Shown here: positions 46,695-56,160 of the stretch, piece by piece
Numbering within the stretch: position 1 is the stretch's first letter
Layout: each line of letters begins with the position of its first letter
NCBI RefSeq assembly: GCF_014054725.1
Contig: NZ_CP059563.1
Coordinates: forward strand, 1,019,749-1,083,748
DNA length: 64,000 nucleotides
Source: Conchiformibius steedae
Lineage (GTDB): Bacteria; Pseudomonadota; Gammaproteobacteria; Burkholderiales; Neisseriaceae
Direction: 5' to 3'
Notes under the pieces: generated by a model
Databases searched by the model: none
What the model was told of the DNA's origin: nothing
What the model saw: the letters and a program-made list of their open reading frames with translations, nothing else
Position numbers and translations under genes: made by a program

Positions 46695-46834
46695 AATGTT
46701 GTCTTTCGTAATGTGTGGGGGGAAAGGGGCGCAGTTTAGCTTTTTTCGGGCGTTTTCGGAATGATTGGGCGCGGGTTTTACGCAATTTGACGTTATAATC
46801 GGGCTTTGTTTGAAGCAAAGTAAAGGAAAACATC

Positions 46835-47569
46835 ATGAATCCGCTGATGCTTGACGGGGGCGCGGCAACGGAACGCCGTCCTGTGATTGTGGCATTGGAT
46901 TTTGCCGATGCCGCGCAAACGCTGGCGTTTGTGCGCGGTTTGTCGCCGCAGCTGTGCCGTTTGAAAATCGGTAAAGAGTTGTTTACCGCCACAGGTCCTG
47001 CGCTGGTGGAACAGCTGATTACGCAAGGTTTTGATGTGTTTTTAGATTTGAAATACCACGATATTCCCAACACAGTGGCGCAGGCGTGCAAGGCAGCGGC
47101 GCAAATGGGCGTGTGGCTGGCGGATATGCACGCGGGCGGCGGACGGCGCATGATGGAAGCGGCGGCAGAAGCCGTTGCCAATGTGCGCGAACGTCCCAAA
47201 TTATTGGGCGTAACGGTGCTGACCAGCATGACGGCAGCGGATTTGCACGAATTGGGCTGGACGGGCGAGCCGCAAGAATTGGTGCGCCGTTGGGCGGCGT
47301 TGGCAAAAGATTCGGGCTTGGACGGCGTGGTGTGTTCGGCGCAGGAAGCAGCGTTGTTGCGGCAGGATTTGGGCGCAGACTTTTTGCTGGTTACGCCCGG
47401 TATCCGTTTGGCAGATGATGCGGGTGGCGACGACCAACGCCGCGTAATGACCCCCGAAAATGCTTTGGCTGCGGGCGCGGATTATTTGGTGATGGGTCGT
47501 CCGATTACCCGCGCCGCCGACCCCGTTGCCGTATTGCGCGGCATTAACCAAGCAGCGGCAGCAGCGTGA
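46835..47569 (+). CDS. pyrF: orotidine 5'-phosphate decarboxylase
   Basis: 244 residues. [14 protein letters not shown], the catalytic [13 protein letters not shown] (Lys-Asp pair) and [22 protein letters not shown]. Last step of UMP synthesis. Good ribosome site AAAGGAAAA. Its TGA overlaps the ATG of the next gene. Confidence 0.96.
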   Translation: MNPLMLDGGAATERRPVIVALDFADAAQTLAFVRGLSPQLCRLKIGKELFTATGPALVEQLITQGFDVFLDLKYHDIPNTVAQACKAAAQMGVWLADMHAGGGRRMMEAAAEAVANVRERPKLLGVTVLTSMTAADLHELGWTGEPQELVRRWAALAKDSGLDGVVCSAQEAALLRQDLGADFLLVTPGIRLADDAGGDDQRRVMTPENALAAGADYLVMGRPITRAADPVAVLRGINQAAAAA

Positions 47570-48252
47570 TGAAACGCGATTTGGAAGTCTATTTGGTGCG
47601 CCACGGACAAACCGAATTTAACGCCGCTGCCCGTTTGCAAGGTCAGGCAGATTCGCCGCTGACCGCCGCAGGCGCAGCCGCAGCTTATGATTTGGGGGTG
47701 AAACTGCGCCGCGAACTGCCCGAACCGCCGTTTGCCGCTGCGTTTTGCAGCACTTTGGCGCGTACGCGCACCACCGCGCAAGCCATTTTGCGCGGCGCGG
47801 GTTGCCCCGATTTGCCGATAAGGGAATTGGCAGACTTGCGCGAATACGGTTTCGGACGTTTTGAAGGACAACCAGCCGAAGTGCTGTACCGCCATTTAAG
47901 TGATTTATTGGGTTTACCTGATACTGCCACGCTGTTGCAGCGTTACCGCCACGGCAGCAGTAATCTGTTTGCCGAATTATTGTCGCGCACCGAAGCGGGT
48001 TGCGAAACCGAAGCGGCATTTACCGACAGGCTGTGGCGCGGCATGAACCGTGTTGCCGAACACAGCCCCACGCAAGGGCGCGTATTGGTGGTATCGCACG
48101 GCATGGCGATTGTTGCCTTGATTAAATCGCTGAATCCGAATGCCATTTTATACAAAAGCCCGCCCAATGTTGCCGTTTCGCGCCTGCATTTTGACGGTAC
48201 GCGCTGGCAGATTGTGGAAGTGGCTGCACCTGATACCAGCAGCAGACCATAG
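47569..48252 (+). CDS. histidine phosphatase family protein
   Basis: 227 residues starting at the ATG that overlaps the pyrF stop (TGATG). Phospho-His motif LVRHGQTEFNAAARLQG near the N-terminus and second His in VLVVSHGMAIVAL. Substrate cannot be told; the fold includes GpmB, CobC and PhoE-like enzymes. Co-transcribed with pyrF. Confidence 0.88.
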   Translation: MKRDLEVYLVRHGQTEFNAAARLQGQADSPLTAAGAAAAYDLGVKLRRELPEPPFAAAFCSTLARTRTTAQAILRGAGCPDLPIRELADLREYGFGRFEGQPAEVLYRHLSDLLGLPDTATLLQRYRHGSSNLFAELLSRTEAGCETEAAFTDRLWRGMNRVAEHSPTQGRVLVVSHGMAIVALIKSLNPNAILYKSPPNVAVSRLHFDGTRWQIVEVAAPDTSSRP

Positions 48253-48264
48253 AAATATAAGCGT

Positions 48265-48924
48265 TTAACGCTGACGTGCTGGCTGTTGTGCCAACTGTTG
48301 CCGTTCGGCGGCGGTCATGCCGTTGCCATCCAGCGCGGCAAGGTTTTGAACGGCGCGGCGGTATTCGGTTTCGCTGATGCGGGTTTGGGCGATGCGCCAC
48401 TGTGTGCGCCCGTTTTCTTTAACGGGCGCAGCCGTCCACAGCCCGTTTTGGCGAAATTCGTTTAATAATGCGTTGGCGAGGGCGTGCATGGTTTGTCCGC
48501 GTTGGCGCAAACCGATGCGCCTGCCGATGGCGTTGTTGCGTAAATCGGCGGCTTCATCGGCGCGGTAGCGGTCGGGATAATCCAAAGTGTGTTGCCACAC
48601 GGGATTTTTTTCGTAGGCATTACCCGCTTGGCGGGCGATGTCGTCGCCGAAACGGGCAGCGATGGCAGCTTGCCACAAGGAATGGCGCAGCGCGTTCATT
48701 TGCGTGCCGCGACCGTCGCCGTTGGCGCGGTTGTCCAAGCCGCTGCGTTGCGACAGGCGCACGGCGTTGCTGGTGATGTTGGTGCTGAGTGCGCCCGTTT
48801 GCCCAATAGCGGCAGCGGCGATGGGGTGGCGTAGGCTGAAATGGGCAAGTTCGGGTTTGTCTTTGAACGGGGCGCAGGCGTTGTTGCCTAAAGTTAAACA
48901 CAGTAAGGCGATTTTTAGGGACAT
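48265..48924 (-). CDS. DUF6973-like exported or lipoprotein
   Basis: 219 residues from the ATG at 48924 (MSLKIALLCLTLGNNACAPF), a signal peptide with a possible lipobox ending at Cys15. The core NALRHSLWQAAIAARFGDDIA and DEAADLRNNAIGRRIG is the pattern of the DUF6973 family. Function unknown. The upstream extension to 48978 falls in the inverted repeat and is rejected. The ribosome site is weak. Confidence 0.75.
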   Translation of the reverse strand: MSLKIALLCLTLGNNACAPFKDKPELAHFSLRHPIAAAAIGQTGALSTNITSNAVRLSQRSGLDNRANGDGRGTQMNALRHSLWQAAIAARFGDDIARQAGNAYEKNPVWQHTLDYPDRYRADEAADLRNNAIGRRIGLRQRGQTMHALANALLNEFRQNGLWTAAPVKENGRTQWRIAQTRISETEYRRAVQNLAALDGNGMTAAERQQLAQQPARQR

Positions 48925-48948
48925 AGTAGTTTGATTCTTAATATTTTG

Positions 48949-48983
48949 TAGTTGATGAAAATAAACGATTTTTATCAACTATA
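48949..48983. repeat. short inverted repeat with Correia-like end at a gene stop
   Basis: TAGTTGATGAAAAT (48949-48962) faces ATTTTTATCAACTATA. The outer end read on the minus strand is TATAGTTGAT, close to the terminal repeat of the element at 57523. It supplies the TAG stop of the methyltransferase gene. It may be a very short remnant of such an element or just a hairpin. Confidence 0.5.
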
Positions 48984-50142
48984 GTTTGTGGCACAGGTCG
49001 CCTGTGGCAAAACCCTGCCAATCGGGGTCAAGGTTTTTACCGAAAGCAATCACTTTAAACAGCTCGCCCATTTCATGCGGCGCAGTCAGGGTATGTACGG
49101 CGGCGGCAGCTTGCAGATAATCGCTGTGTTCGGTATCGGGAAAACGCTGCTGCATGTTGCCCAAAATATCCAAATTCAATAAAAAATAGGCTTGGCTGGT
49201 GTAACCGATTAAGTCCAAACCCGCATCGGTGGCGGCTTGGGCGATGTCGGTAAAATTAACGTGGGCAGTCAGGTCGGTTAGCCCCACGCGGTAAAACGGG
49301 TCGTGTATGCTGTGGTGGCGGTAATGCCCGATTAGCGTACCGTCCTGTCGTTGCGGGTGGTAATACTGGGCTTGGTCAAAACCGTAATCCAGCCAAATCA
49401 TGCCGCCGCGTACCAATTTTTGTGCCAAAGTGCGGATAAAAGCGTGTTGGGCGGGATGCAGTTCGCTGGTGTAATCGGGCAAGGGCGGTAACAGGGCGTG
49501 TGCCTGCTCTTGTAAATCATCAGGGATTTCAGCCAGTTCACACCATGCAAAACGCTCGTCTTGCCATGTTACGCCCATACGCACTACGTTGCCGTCTGCC
49601 AAACGGCGCGCCCGTTCTACAGGCATGGCGTCCAATACTTCGTTGCCAATCAGTATGCCGTCTAATTGTTCGGGCAAGGCGGATAAATGGCGGACTTTGT
49701 GGGCGTGTTGCGGGGCGTGTTGCTTGATGTATTCCAGTTGGCGTGCGCTTAAATTGGGCGAAACTTCAATAATATAATAATTGGCGACCGTGTCGGATAG
49801 GGCGTTGAGCAGTTGCGCTGCCAGTGCGCCCGTGCCTGCGCCGAATTCATATATTGCGCCTGAAGTTTGCGGCAGCAGTTGCGCCAGTTGTACCGCCAAG
49901 GCATCGGCAAACAGGGGCGTGAGCAGCGGCGCGGTAACAAAGTCGCCCGCCGTGCCGATTTTGTGCGAACCGCCGCTGTAATAGCCGTATTGCGGATGAT
50001 ACAAAGCCAGTTGCATAAATTGTGAAAACGGTATCGCGCCGCCGCTGTGGGCGATTTGCTCACGAATCAGGACGCACAGGGCATGGCTGGCGGCTTGGGC
50101 TTCGGCATCGGGCGGGGGCAGGTGGGGGGCTTGGGGCAACAT
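48979..50142 (-). CDS. MidA/NDUFAF7-like SAM-dependent methyltransferase
   Basis: 387 residues. Landmarks IPFSQFMQLALYHPQYGYYSGG, GDFVTAPLLTPLFADALA, SAM-binding YEFGAGTGALAAQLL and GNEVLDAMPVERA. Mitochondrial relatives methylate an Arg of complex I; the bacterial substrate is not established. ATG at 50142. Divergent from the dcw cluster. Confidence 0.92.
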   Translation of the reverse strand: MLPQAPHLPPPDAEAQAASHALCVLIREQIAHSGGAIPFSQFMQLALYHPQYGYYSGGSHKIGTAGDFVTAPLLTPLFADALAVQLAQLLPQTSGAIYEFGAGTGALAAQLLNALSDTVANYYIIEVSPNLSARQLEYIKQHAPQHAHKVRHLSALPEQLDGILIGNEVLDAMPVERARRLADGNVVRMGVTWQDERFAWCELAEIPDDLQEQAHALLPPLPDYTSELHPAQHAFIRTLAQKLVRGGMIWLDYGFDQAQYYHPQRQDGTLIGHYRHHSIHDPFYRVGLTDLTAHVNFTDIAQAATDAGLDLIGYTSQAYFLLNLDILGNMQQRFPDTEHSDYLQAAAAVHTLTAPHEMGELFKVIAFGKNLDPDWQGFATGDLCHKL

Positions 50143-50638
50143 CAATCGGTTCTTTCGTGCGGCGGGTGTGGTAAGAATACAGCTTAAAGGTTAAATTGTG
50201 TAAAAGCCAAATTCGGGGCGTTTATTATAACGGTTTTGCCTGTGCGTTTCCGATTATTTGCCCGTACTGTTTTTTATGGCGTTTTTGGTTTGACCGCTGT
50301 GCCAATCCGTGATTAAAGCGTGGGTGGCAGGCGTTTGCGGCGTTTTTATCGCGAACGGGGGCGCATGGCGGCGCAATCGGGCGCACGGGGGCGGGTTTGA
50401 CCGTGCGGTTAATTTTTTTTATAGTGTGGGTTAATCAATATTCCTTTTCGGTTTGAGCCTCCGCCTTTAACGGCGGTAAAATGTTTTTATCGGTGTCGGA
50501 AAGGAATACGCCTTGTCCGATTCAGGGCAAATACCCCATTCCCCGCCCCGTCTGATGCCGCCGCACCTTTGGTGTTTTGCCCTGCTGTGCCGCGTATTGT
50601 GCGGGAAAAACCACCCTTAAACCCCATACGTTTCTGCC
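50143..50638. other. 496-bp gap in front of rsmH, where mraZ is expected
   Basis: No open frame resembling MraZ is visible in any + strand frame. The left 250 bp look unstructured. The right part contains the dcw promoter and an rsmH leader of about 200 nt. One TGTGGG lies just after the -10 box, but not the three spaced repeats that MraZ binds. Confidence 0.6.
50397..50425 (+). promoter_or_regulatory. promoter of the dcw cluster
   Basis: TTGACC (50397-50402), 17-bp spacer with an unbroken T-run, TATAGT (50420-50425). It is the only strong promoter upstream of rsmH. Confidence 0.65.
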
Positions 50639-51601
50639 ATGAATCCCGAAAATGCTTTGACCCATACCACCGTACTGCTGCATGAAGCCGTTGATGCGCT
50701 GAATATCCGCAGCGACGGCATCTATGTGGACGGCACGTTCGGGCGCGGTGGACATTCGCGGCTGATTTTAAGCCGTTTGGGGGAAAACGGGCGTTTGGTG
50801 GTGTTTGATAAAGACCCGCAAGCCATTGCCGCTGCACACGCTTTGGCGCAGCACGACCCGCGTGTGCATGTGGTACACAACGGTTTTGCCGCTTTAACGC
50901 AGGCTTTGGACAACTTGGGCATCGGCGCGGTACACGGTATATTGTGCGATTTGGGCGTGTCGTCGCCGCAAATTGACGATGCCTCGCGCGGTTTCAGCTT
51001 CCGTTTTGACGCGCCTTTGGATATGCGTATGGACACCACACGCGGGCTGTCGGCGGCGCAGTGGCTGGCGCAGGCAGACGAACAGGATATTTACGAGGTA
51101 ATCAAAGATTATGGTGAAGAGCGGTTTGCCCGCCAGATTGCGCGCACGATTGTTGCGCAGCGCGGCGAAAGTCCCATCGATACAACCCGCAAGCTGGCGC
51201 AAATCGCGGCGCGGTGCGTCCGTACTCGCGAGCGCGGGCAAGACCCCGCCACGCGCACTTTCCAAGCGATACGCATCTTCATCAACCGCGAACTGGACGA
51301 AATCCAAGCCCTGCTGCCGCAGGCGGTGGCGCGGCTGCACACGGGCGGGCGTTTGGCAGTAATTGCCTTTCATTCTTTGGAAGACCGCATCGTCAAGCAA
51401 TTTATAAAAAGCCACAGCACCTTACCGCCTGTTCCCAAATGGGCGGCGGTGCGCGATGCCGATTTGCCGCAACCGCCTTTGCGCGGCGTAGGCAAAGCCG
51501 TTAAACCTTCTGCCGCCGAAACCGCTGCCAACCCCCGCGCCCGTTCGGCGGTGCTGCGTGTGGCAGAGCGCACTTTAGCCCCTTATTCCCCTGCAAAGTG
51601 A
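50639..51601 (+). CDS. rsmH: 16S rRNA (cytosine-N4) methyltransferase
   Basis: 320 residues. [30 protein letters not shown] (SAM site), [23 protein letters not shown] and the C-terminal [14 protein letters not shown]. It methylates C1402 of 16S rRNA. First gene of the dcw cluster here; the usual mraZ is missing upstream. No strong ribosome site is seen. Confidence 0.96.
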   Translation: MNPENALTHTTVLLHEAVDALNIRSDGIYVDGTFGRGGHSRLILSRLGENGRLVVFDKDPQAIAAAHALAQHDPRVHVVHNGFAALTQALDNLGIGAVHGILCDLGVSSPQIDDASRGFSFRFDAPLDMRMDTTRGLSAAQWLAQADEQDIYEVIKDYGEERFARQIARTIVAQRGESPIDTTRKLAQIAARCVRTRERGQDPATRTFQAIRIFINRELDEIQALLPQAVARLHTGGRLAVIAFHSLEDRIVKQFIKSHSTLPPVPKWAAVRDADLPQPPLRGVGKAVKPSAAETAANPRARSAVLRVAERTLAPYSPAK

Positions 51602-51616
51602 AAGATTTTAGATTTT

Positions 51617-51880
51617 ATGTTTACCAGACTCAATATACTGCTGCTGGCAGGCGTGCTGGCGTCGGGCTACTATGTGGTGGATTTGAACAACAGCATCAAA
51701 CACCAAACCCAGCTTTACGGCAAAGGGCAGGAAGCCGAAATCCGCCTGAACCAAGACTATGCCGAACTGCAATACGAACACAGTCAGGCAGTGGATTTAA
51801 AGCTGGTGCACAACGCCGCCGGCAAGCTGCGTATGCACGCCCCTTCCCCGCAGGAAACCGTGATTTTACAATTCAGATGA
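51617..51880 (+). CDS. ftsL: cell division protein FtsL
   Basis: 87 residues: a short cytoplasmic start, one membrane helix (LNILLLAGVLASGYYVV) and a periplasmic coiled coil (residues about 25-60). Identified by size, topology and place between rsmH and ftsI. It forms the FtsQLB complex at the septum. Confidence 0.9.
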   Translation: MFTRLNILLLAGVLASGYYVVDLNNSIKHQTQLYGKGQEAEIRLNQDYAELQYEHSQAVDLKLVHNAAGKLRMHAPSPQETVILQFR

Positions 51881-51907
51881 TTAACCCGTTTTAACGATTG
51901 AAGCCAA

Positions 51908-53698
51908 ATGGCCGAGCAACCCAAAACCATAAAAGACGTTCCGCCCGTCACCAGCAATGTGCGCCTGATGGTGGTACTGATTGCCATTTGCGTGGCTTTT
52001 GTGTGTCTGGCAGTGTACAGTTTTTTCATTCACATCAGCCACCGCACCGAATTAAACCGTTTTGGCGAAAACCGCCTGATCCGCAGCATCCGCGAACCCG
52101 CCCTGCGCGGCATGATTACCGACCGCGACGGCACCGTCTTGGCGGTGAGCCGTCATTTGCGCGTGCCTACTTTTAACCCGCAGGCGATTTACGAGCCCAA
52201 GCGCAAAGGCGACCCCGTTAATTGGCAGACCATCAGCGACGAACAATTCCGCAAGATGTCGGAAATTCTGCAGATTCCCGAAAACGAACTTAAAGCCAAA
52301 TTTCAAGACACTTCTGTTAAATACCTCAATTTAAAAAAAGAGCTTTCCTTAAGCGAAGCCGATGCCCTTAAAGCCCTGAAAATCCCCTCGCTGCGTTTTG
52401 AAGAGCGCAGCGAGCGCAGCTATCCCACAGGCAACCTGTTTTCCCATATTGTCGGTTTTGCCAACAGCAAGGGCGTGGGTTTGGAAGGCATCGAGCGCAC
52501 CGAAAACGAGCGTTTGAAAGGCGAAGACGGTAAACAAATCGTGATTCGCGACCGCCACGGCAATATTGTGGAAATGCTGGATTCGCCCGAAAACACGCCT
52601 GCCCGTTCGGGCAATACGCTGGTGTTGTCGGTAAGTCAGGAAATTCAGCGGCTGGCGCGGGACGAATTGGCAAACGCACTCAAGCAGTTTAACGCCAAAG
52701 CAGGCGGCGTGGTGGTGCTGGACGCGAAAACGGGCGAAATTCTGGCAATGACCAGCATGCCCGATTACGATGCCAATTTTTATACCCAATTCCCCGAAGA
52801 CAGCTTCCGCAATTACGCCGTGGGTGTCACCATGGAACCGGGTTCGGTAATGAAGCCGTTTATCGTTGCCAAAGCCATTGATGACGGCAAAATCGGGCGC
52901 AATACCCAATTTGACACCCGTCCGTTTGCCATCGGGCGCAAACTGATTCGCGACACTCACGAATACCCCAGCCTGACCGCTGAAGGCATTTTGCAAAAAT
53001 CGTCTAATGTGGGAACGAGCCATATCGCGGCAATGTATCCCAGCAAAGCCCTGTACGATTATTTCAGTGCTGTCGGTTTCGGTAAAAAAACCAATTCGGG
53101 CGTGAGTGGCGAACAAAATTCGCCTTTAAAACCCGCAGAGCGTTGGGGACAATTGGATAAGGCGGTGATGTCTTACGGCTATGCGCTTACTGCCAATATG
53201 CTGCAAATGGCGCAGGCCTATACCATTTTTACCAATGACGGCAAATTGTTGCCCGTAACCATTTACAAACGCGACACCGTGCCTGCAGGAACGCCCGTTA
53301 TCCGCCCCGCCACCGCCAAAGTAATGCGCGATATGATGATTAGCGTAACCCGTCCGGGCGGCAGCGGCATCAACGGCGCTGTGCCGGGCTACGATGTGGC
53401 AGGCAAAACGGGTACGGCGAAAAAAGTCGGTGCCAGCGGCGGCGGTTATGAAGACCGTTACCGCGCCAGCTTTGTCGGTTTTGCGCCCGCACACAACCCG
53501 CGCCTGATTGTGGCGGTTACCATTGATGACCCGCGCGGACGCGGTTATTACGGCGGCACGGTGGCGGGTCCGGTATTCCGCAATGTGATGGCAGGCGGTT
53601 TACGCGCCTTGGGTGTGAAACCCACCCGTGTAGAAGAAACCGAAACCCCCGCCGTTGTGCCGCCGAGCGAATCCGCCGTTGAGCCGTCCGAACCCTGA
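51908..53698 (+). CDS. ftsI: penicillin-binding protein 2 / FtsI
   Basis: 596 residues. One N-terminal membrane helix (about 20-42), PBP dimerisation domain, transpeptidase domain with active-site Ser in EPGSVMKPF, SSN in LQKSSNVGTSHI and KTG in VAGKTGTAKK. It cross-links septal peptidoglycan. Gonococcal PBP2 has SAIK at the active site; here it reads SVMK. The usual Neisseria name is penA. Confidence 0.96.
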   Translation: MAEQPKTIKDVPPVTSNVRLMVVLIAICVAFVCLAVYSFFIHISHRTELNRFGENRLIRSIREPALRGMITDRDGTVLAVSRHLRVPTFNPQAIYEPKRKGDPVNWQTISDEQFRKMSEILQIPENELKAKFQDTSVKYLNLKKELSLSEADALKALKIPSLRFEERSERSYPTGNLFSHIVGFANSKGVGLEGIERTENERLKGEDGKQIVIRDRHGNIVEMLDSPENTPARSGNTLVLSVSQEIQRLARDELANALKQFNAKAGGVVVLDAKTGEILAMTSMPDYDANFYTQFPEDSFRNYAVGVTMEPGSVMKPFIVAKAIDDGKIGRNTQFDTRPFAIGRKLIRDTHEYPSLTAEGILQKSSNVGTSHIAAMYPSKALYDYFSAVGFGKKTNSGVSGEQNSPLKPAERWGQLDKAVMSYGYALTANMLQMAQAYTIFTNDGKLLPVTIYKRDTVPAGTPVIRPATAKVMRDMMISVTRPGGSGINGAVPGYDVAGKTGTAKKVGASGGGYEDRYRASFVGFAPAHNPRLIVAVTIDDPRGRGYYGGTVAGPVFRNVMAGGLRALGVKPTRVEETETPAVVPPSESAVEPSEP

Positions 53699-53772
53699 TT
53701 GTATCCTGCCCCTGCCGCCATATTGAGCGGCGGGGGCGGTTTTGCGCCCCTATCCCCGCCAAGGAAACCATC

Positions 53773-55275
53773 ATGTACAGCACCCGCACCCCGTCTCTTG
53801 AAACCGAATTTCCCCATCTGCCCGACACCGTTGCCGAAAGTGTAACCCTGCACGCCGACAGCCGCAAAATCCGCACGGGCGATGTGTTTGTTGCCTGTCA
53901 GGGCGAATATGTGGACGGGCGCGACTACATTCCCGCTGCCATAGCCCAAGGCGCATCGCTGGTGTTGTGGGACGATGACGGACGTTTTCAATGGAACAGC
54001 GCGTGGCAAGTCCCCAATGTTGGGATTGCCGATTTGCGCCAACGTGCGGGCATAGCCGCTGCCAAACTGTACGGCAGCGTGGCAGAAGGTTTGAATATTT
54101 TTGGCGTAACAGGCACCAACGGCAAAACGTCTATTACCCAATGGCTGGCACAAGCCGTTGATATTTTAGAAAAGCAAAAATCCTGCGCTATTATGGGAAC
54201 GGTAGGCAACGGCTTTTGGGGCGCATTGCGCGAAGCCACCCACACCACCCCCGACCCCGTGTCGCTGCAAACCCTGCTGCGCCAATTTGCCCGCGAAGGC
54301 GCAAACAGCGTTGCCATGGAAGTGTCCAGCCACGGGCTTGACCAATGCCGCGTAAACGGCGTACCGTTTACCTCTGCCGTTTTCACCAATTTGACCCGCG
54401 ACCATTTGGATTATCACGGCTCAATGGCAGCCTATGGCGACACCAAAGCCCGTTTGTTTTACTGGCAAGGCTTAAAACACGCCTTGATTAACGCAGATGA
54501 TGATTTTGGCAAAGAACTGTTGCAACAATTGCGCCAACAGCGTCCCGAATTGGCGGTTTACGGCTATGGTTTTGCCGAACACGCCGATATCCGCATCAGC
54601 CGTTTTCAAGCCTCGCCTGACGGTATGCACACCGATTTGCACACACCTTGGGGCGAATGTACCGTTTCCAGCCGTTTGTTGGGGCGTTTTAACGCACAAA
54701 ATCTGGCTGCTTGTATCGGCGTATTGTGCGCCAACGGCTATCTTTTGGCAGACGTTGCCGCCGCACTCGCGCAAATTCGCCCCGCCACAGGACGCATGGA
54801 CTGCATTGCCCGCAGCGGCAAACCTTTGGTGGTGGTGGACTACGCACATACCCCTGATGCTTTGGAAAAAGCCTTAACGACTTTGCGCGAAATTTTGCCT
54901 GCCAACGGCAAACTGTGGTGCGTATTTGGCTGTGGCGGCAACCGCGACCGTGGCAAACGCCCCCTAATGGGCGCAGCGGCTGCCGCTTACAGCGATTATC
55001 CCGTAGTTACCAGCGACAACCCGCGCATGGAAGAACCGCAAACCATTATTGACGATATTTTGCCTGCCGTTCCCCATCCTGCGCTGGTGGAAGCCGACCG
55101 CCGCCGTGCCATTGAGCAAGCCATTTTGCAGGCTGCGCCCGATGATGTGATTTTAATTGCGGGCAAAGGGCATGAAACTTATCAGGATATTCAGGGCGTG
55201 AAACACCATTTTTCCGATTTTGAAGAAGCGGAACACGCGTTGGCAAAGCGTTTGGCAGACAGCAGTGGACGTTGA
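53773..55275 (+). CDS. murE: UDP-MurNAc-L-Ala-D-Glu:meso-DAP ligase
   Basis: 500 residues. ATP loop GVTGTNGKTS, HTTPDPVSLQ, and the DAP-recognition motif SDNPRMEEP. It adds the third residue of the stem peptide, here diaminopimelate judging by DNPR. ATG at 53773 behind AAGGAAACC. Confidence 0.96.
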   Translation: MYSTRTPSLETEFPHLPDTVAESVTLHADSRKIRTGDVFVACQGEYVDGRDYIPAAIAQGASLVLWDDDGRFQWNSAWQVPNVGIADLRQRAGIAAAKLYGSVAEGLNIFGVTGTNGKTSITQWLAQAVDILEKQKSCAIMGTVGNGFWGALREATHTTPDPVSLQTLLRQFAREGANSVAMEVSSHGLDQCRVNGVPFTSAVFTNLTRDHLDYHGSMAAYGDTKARLFYWQGLKHALINADDDFGKELLQQLRQQRPELAVYGYGFAEHADIRISRFQASPDGMHTDLHTPWGECTVSSRLLGRFNAQNLAACIGVLCANGYLLADVAAALAQIRPATGRMDCIARSGKPLVVVDYAHTPDALEKALTTLREILPANGKLWCVFGCGGNRDRGKRPLMGAAAAAYSDYPVVTSDNPRMEEPQTIIDDILPAVPHPALVEADRRRAIEQAILQAAPDDVILIAGKGHETYQDIQGVKHHFSDFEEAEHALAKRLADSSGR

Positions 55276-55308
55276 GCTTTAGCCAGCCTGAAAACAGGAG
55301 ACTAATTG

Positions 55309-56160
55309 ATGAATATGCAAAAATGGGTCAAAGCTGTTAATACGCTGGGCATTACTGCTGCCATCATTATGATTTACTGGGTGTTTGTCTTTCTGTTGGT
55401 GGAAGTTCTCGGCTTAAAAATTTTCCAGCAAAGAATCACCGATATGTTCGGTTTCAGCATTATCGGCATTTTAGCGGTAATGGCAGCGGCACTGATGCTG
55501 AACATTATGCTCAACCTGACCCGCATTGCCGAGCGTGGTGGTGCCGCTGAGCCTGTTGCGAGCAATAAAAAAAGCGTTTGGTTGTTTGCTTTGAGTTTTC
55601 CTGTGTTGGCAGCTTTGTTGTTTGGTGGCAACCATCTCAGTACATTAAAAAAACGCGACAGGTTGCTGACCGATGCGGCTTATATTGTGAAAAACCAGCA
55701 GCCTGTTTCTGGCTATCGTTTTGATTTTGCCCATTTGCAAACCCTGCTGCGTTATCTGAAACAGGCAGAAGATAAAGTTTCTGATGCTGATATCCATGTG
55801 GCGTGGATTGCGCCCGATACCATCAATGGACATCCCGTTTATTTAACCATAGGTAAACGGTCGTATTTGGATGATGCCGTTTTTTCCCGTGCTGCCGCCG
55901 ATTCGTTTCAAGTGGTGTTGTCTAATGAAGAAAAAACAAAGCACACAGTGGAAAAATCGGATTACCATCGCCGCTTTCCTGAAAAAGAACAACAGTATTT
56001 AGACAAAGTTTTTGCTGAAAACGGTCGCGATATCCGTTTTAACAGTCGCAACGGCAATTATGAATTGTTTTATCCGTATCAGATAAACGGTAAAACCATT
56101 GGCGTGTTATGGTTTACCGATTCCGACTATTACGGGAAATTAGGTTTTACGAGCAAATAA
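55309..56160 (+). CDS. membrane protein at the dca position between murE and murF
   Basis: 283 residues from ATG 55309 behind CAGGAG. Three membrane helices (about residues 10-32, 45-68, 88-104) and a 180-residue periplasmic domain with no motif I know. In Neisseria the competence-associated gene dca lies at exactly this position, so it may be a Dca homologue; I base this on location and topology only. Its TAA overlaps the ATG of murF. Confidence 0.75.
   Translation: MNMQKWVKAVNTLGITAAIIMIYWVFVFLLVEVLGLKIFQQRITDMFGFSIIGILAVMAAALMLNIMLNLTRIAERGGAAEPVASNKKSVWLFALSFPVLAALLFGGNHLSTLKKRDRLLTDAAYIVKNQQPVSGYRFDFAHLQTLLRYLKQAEDKVSDADIHVAWIAPDTINGHPVYLTIGKRSYLDDAVFSRAAADSFQVVLSNEEKTKHTVEKSDYHRRFPEKEQQYLDKVFAENGRDIRFNSRNGNYELFYPYQINGKTIGVLWFTDSDYYGKLGFTSK

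Noticed and set aside
50143..50638. decayed mraZ pseudogene
   Set aside because: I looked for MraZ landmarks in + strand frames and saw none, so I record absence rather than a pseudogene.
50487..50837. 116-residue minus-strand frame upstream of rsmH
   Set aside because: Overlaps the rsmH start on the opposite strand, has no ribosome site and is compositionally a shadow.
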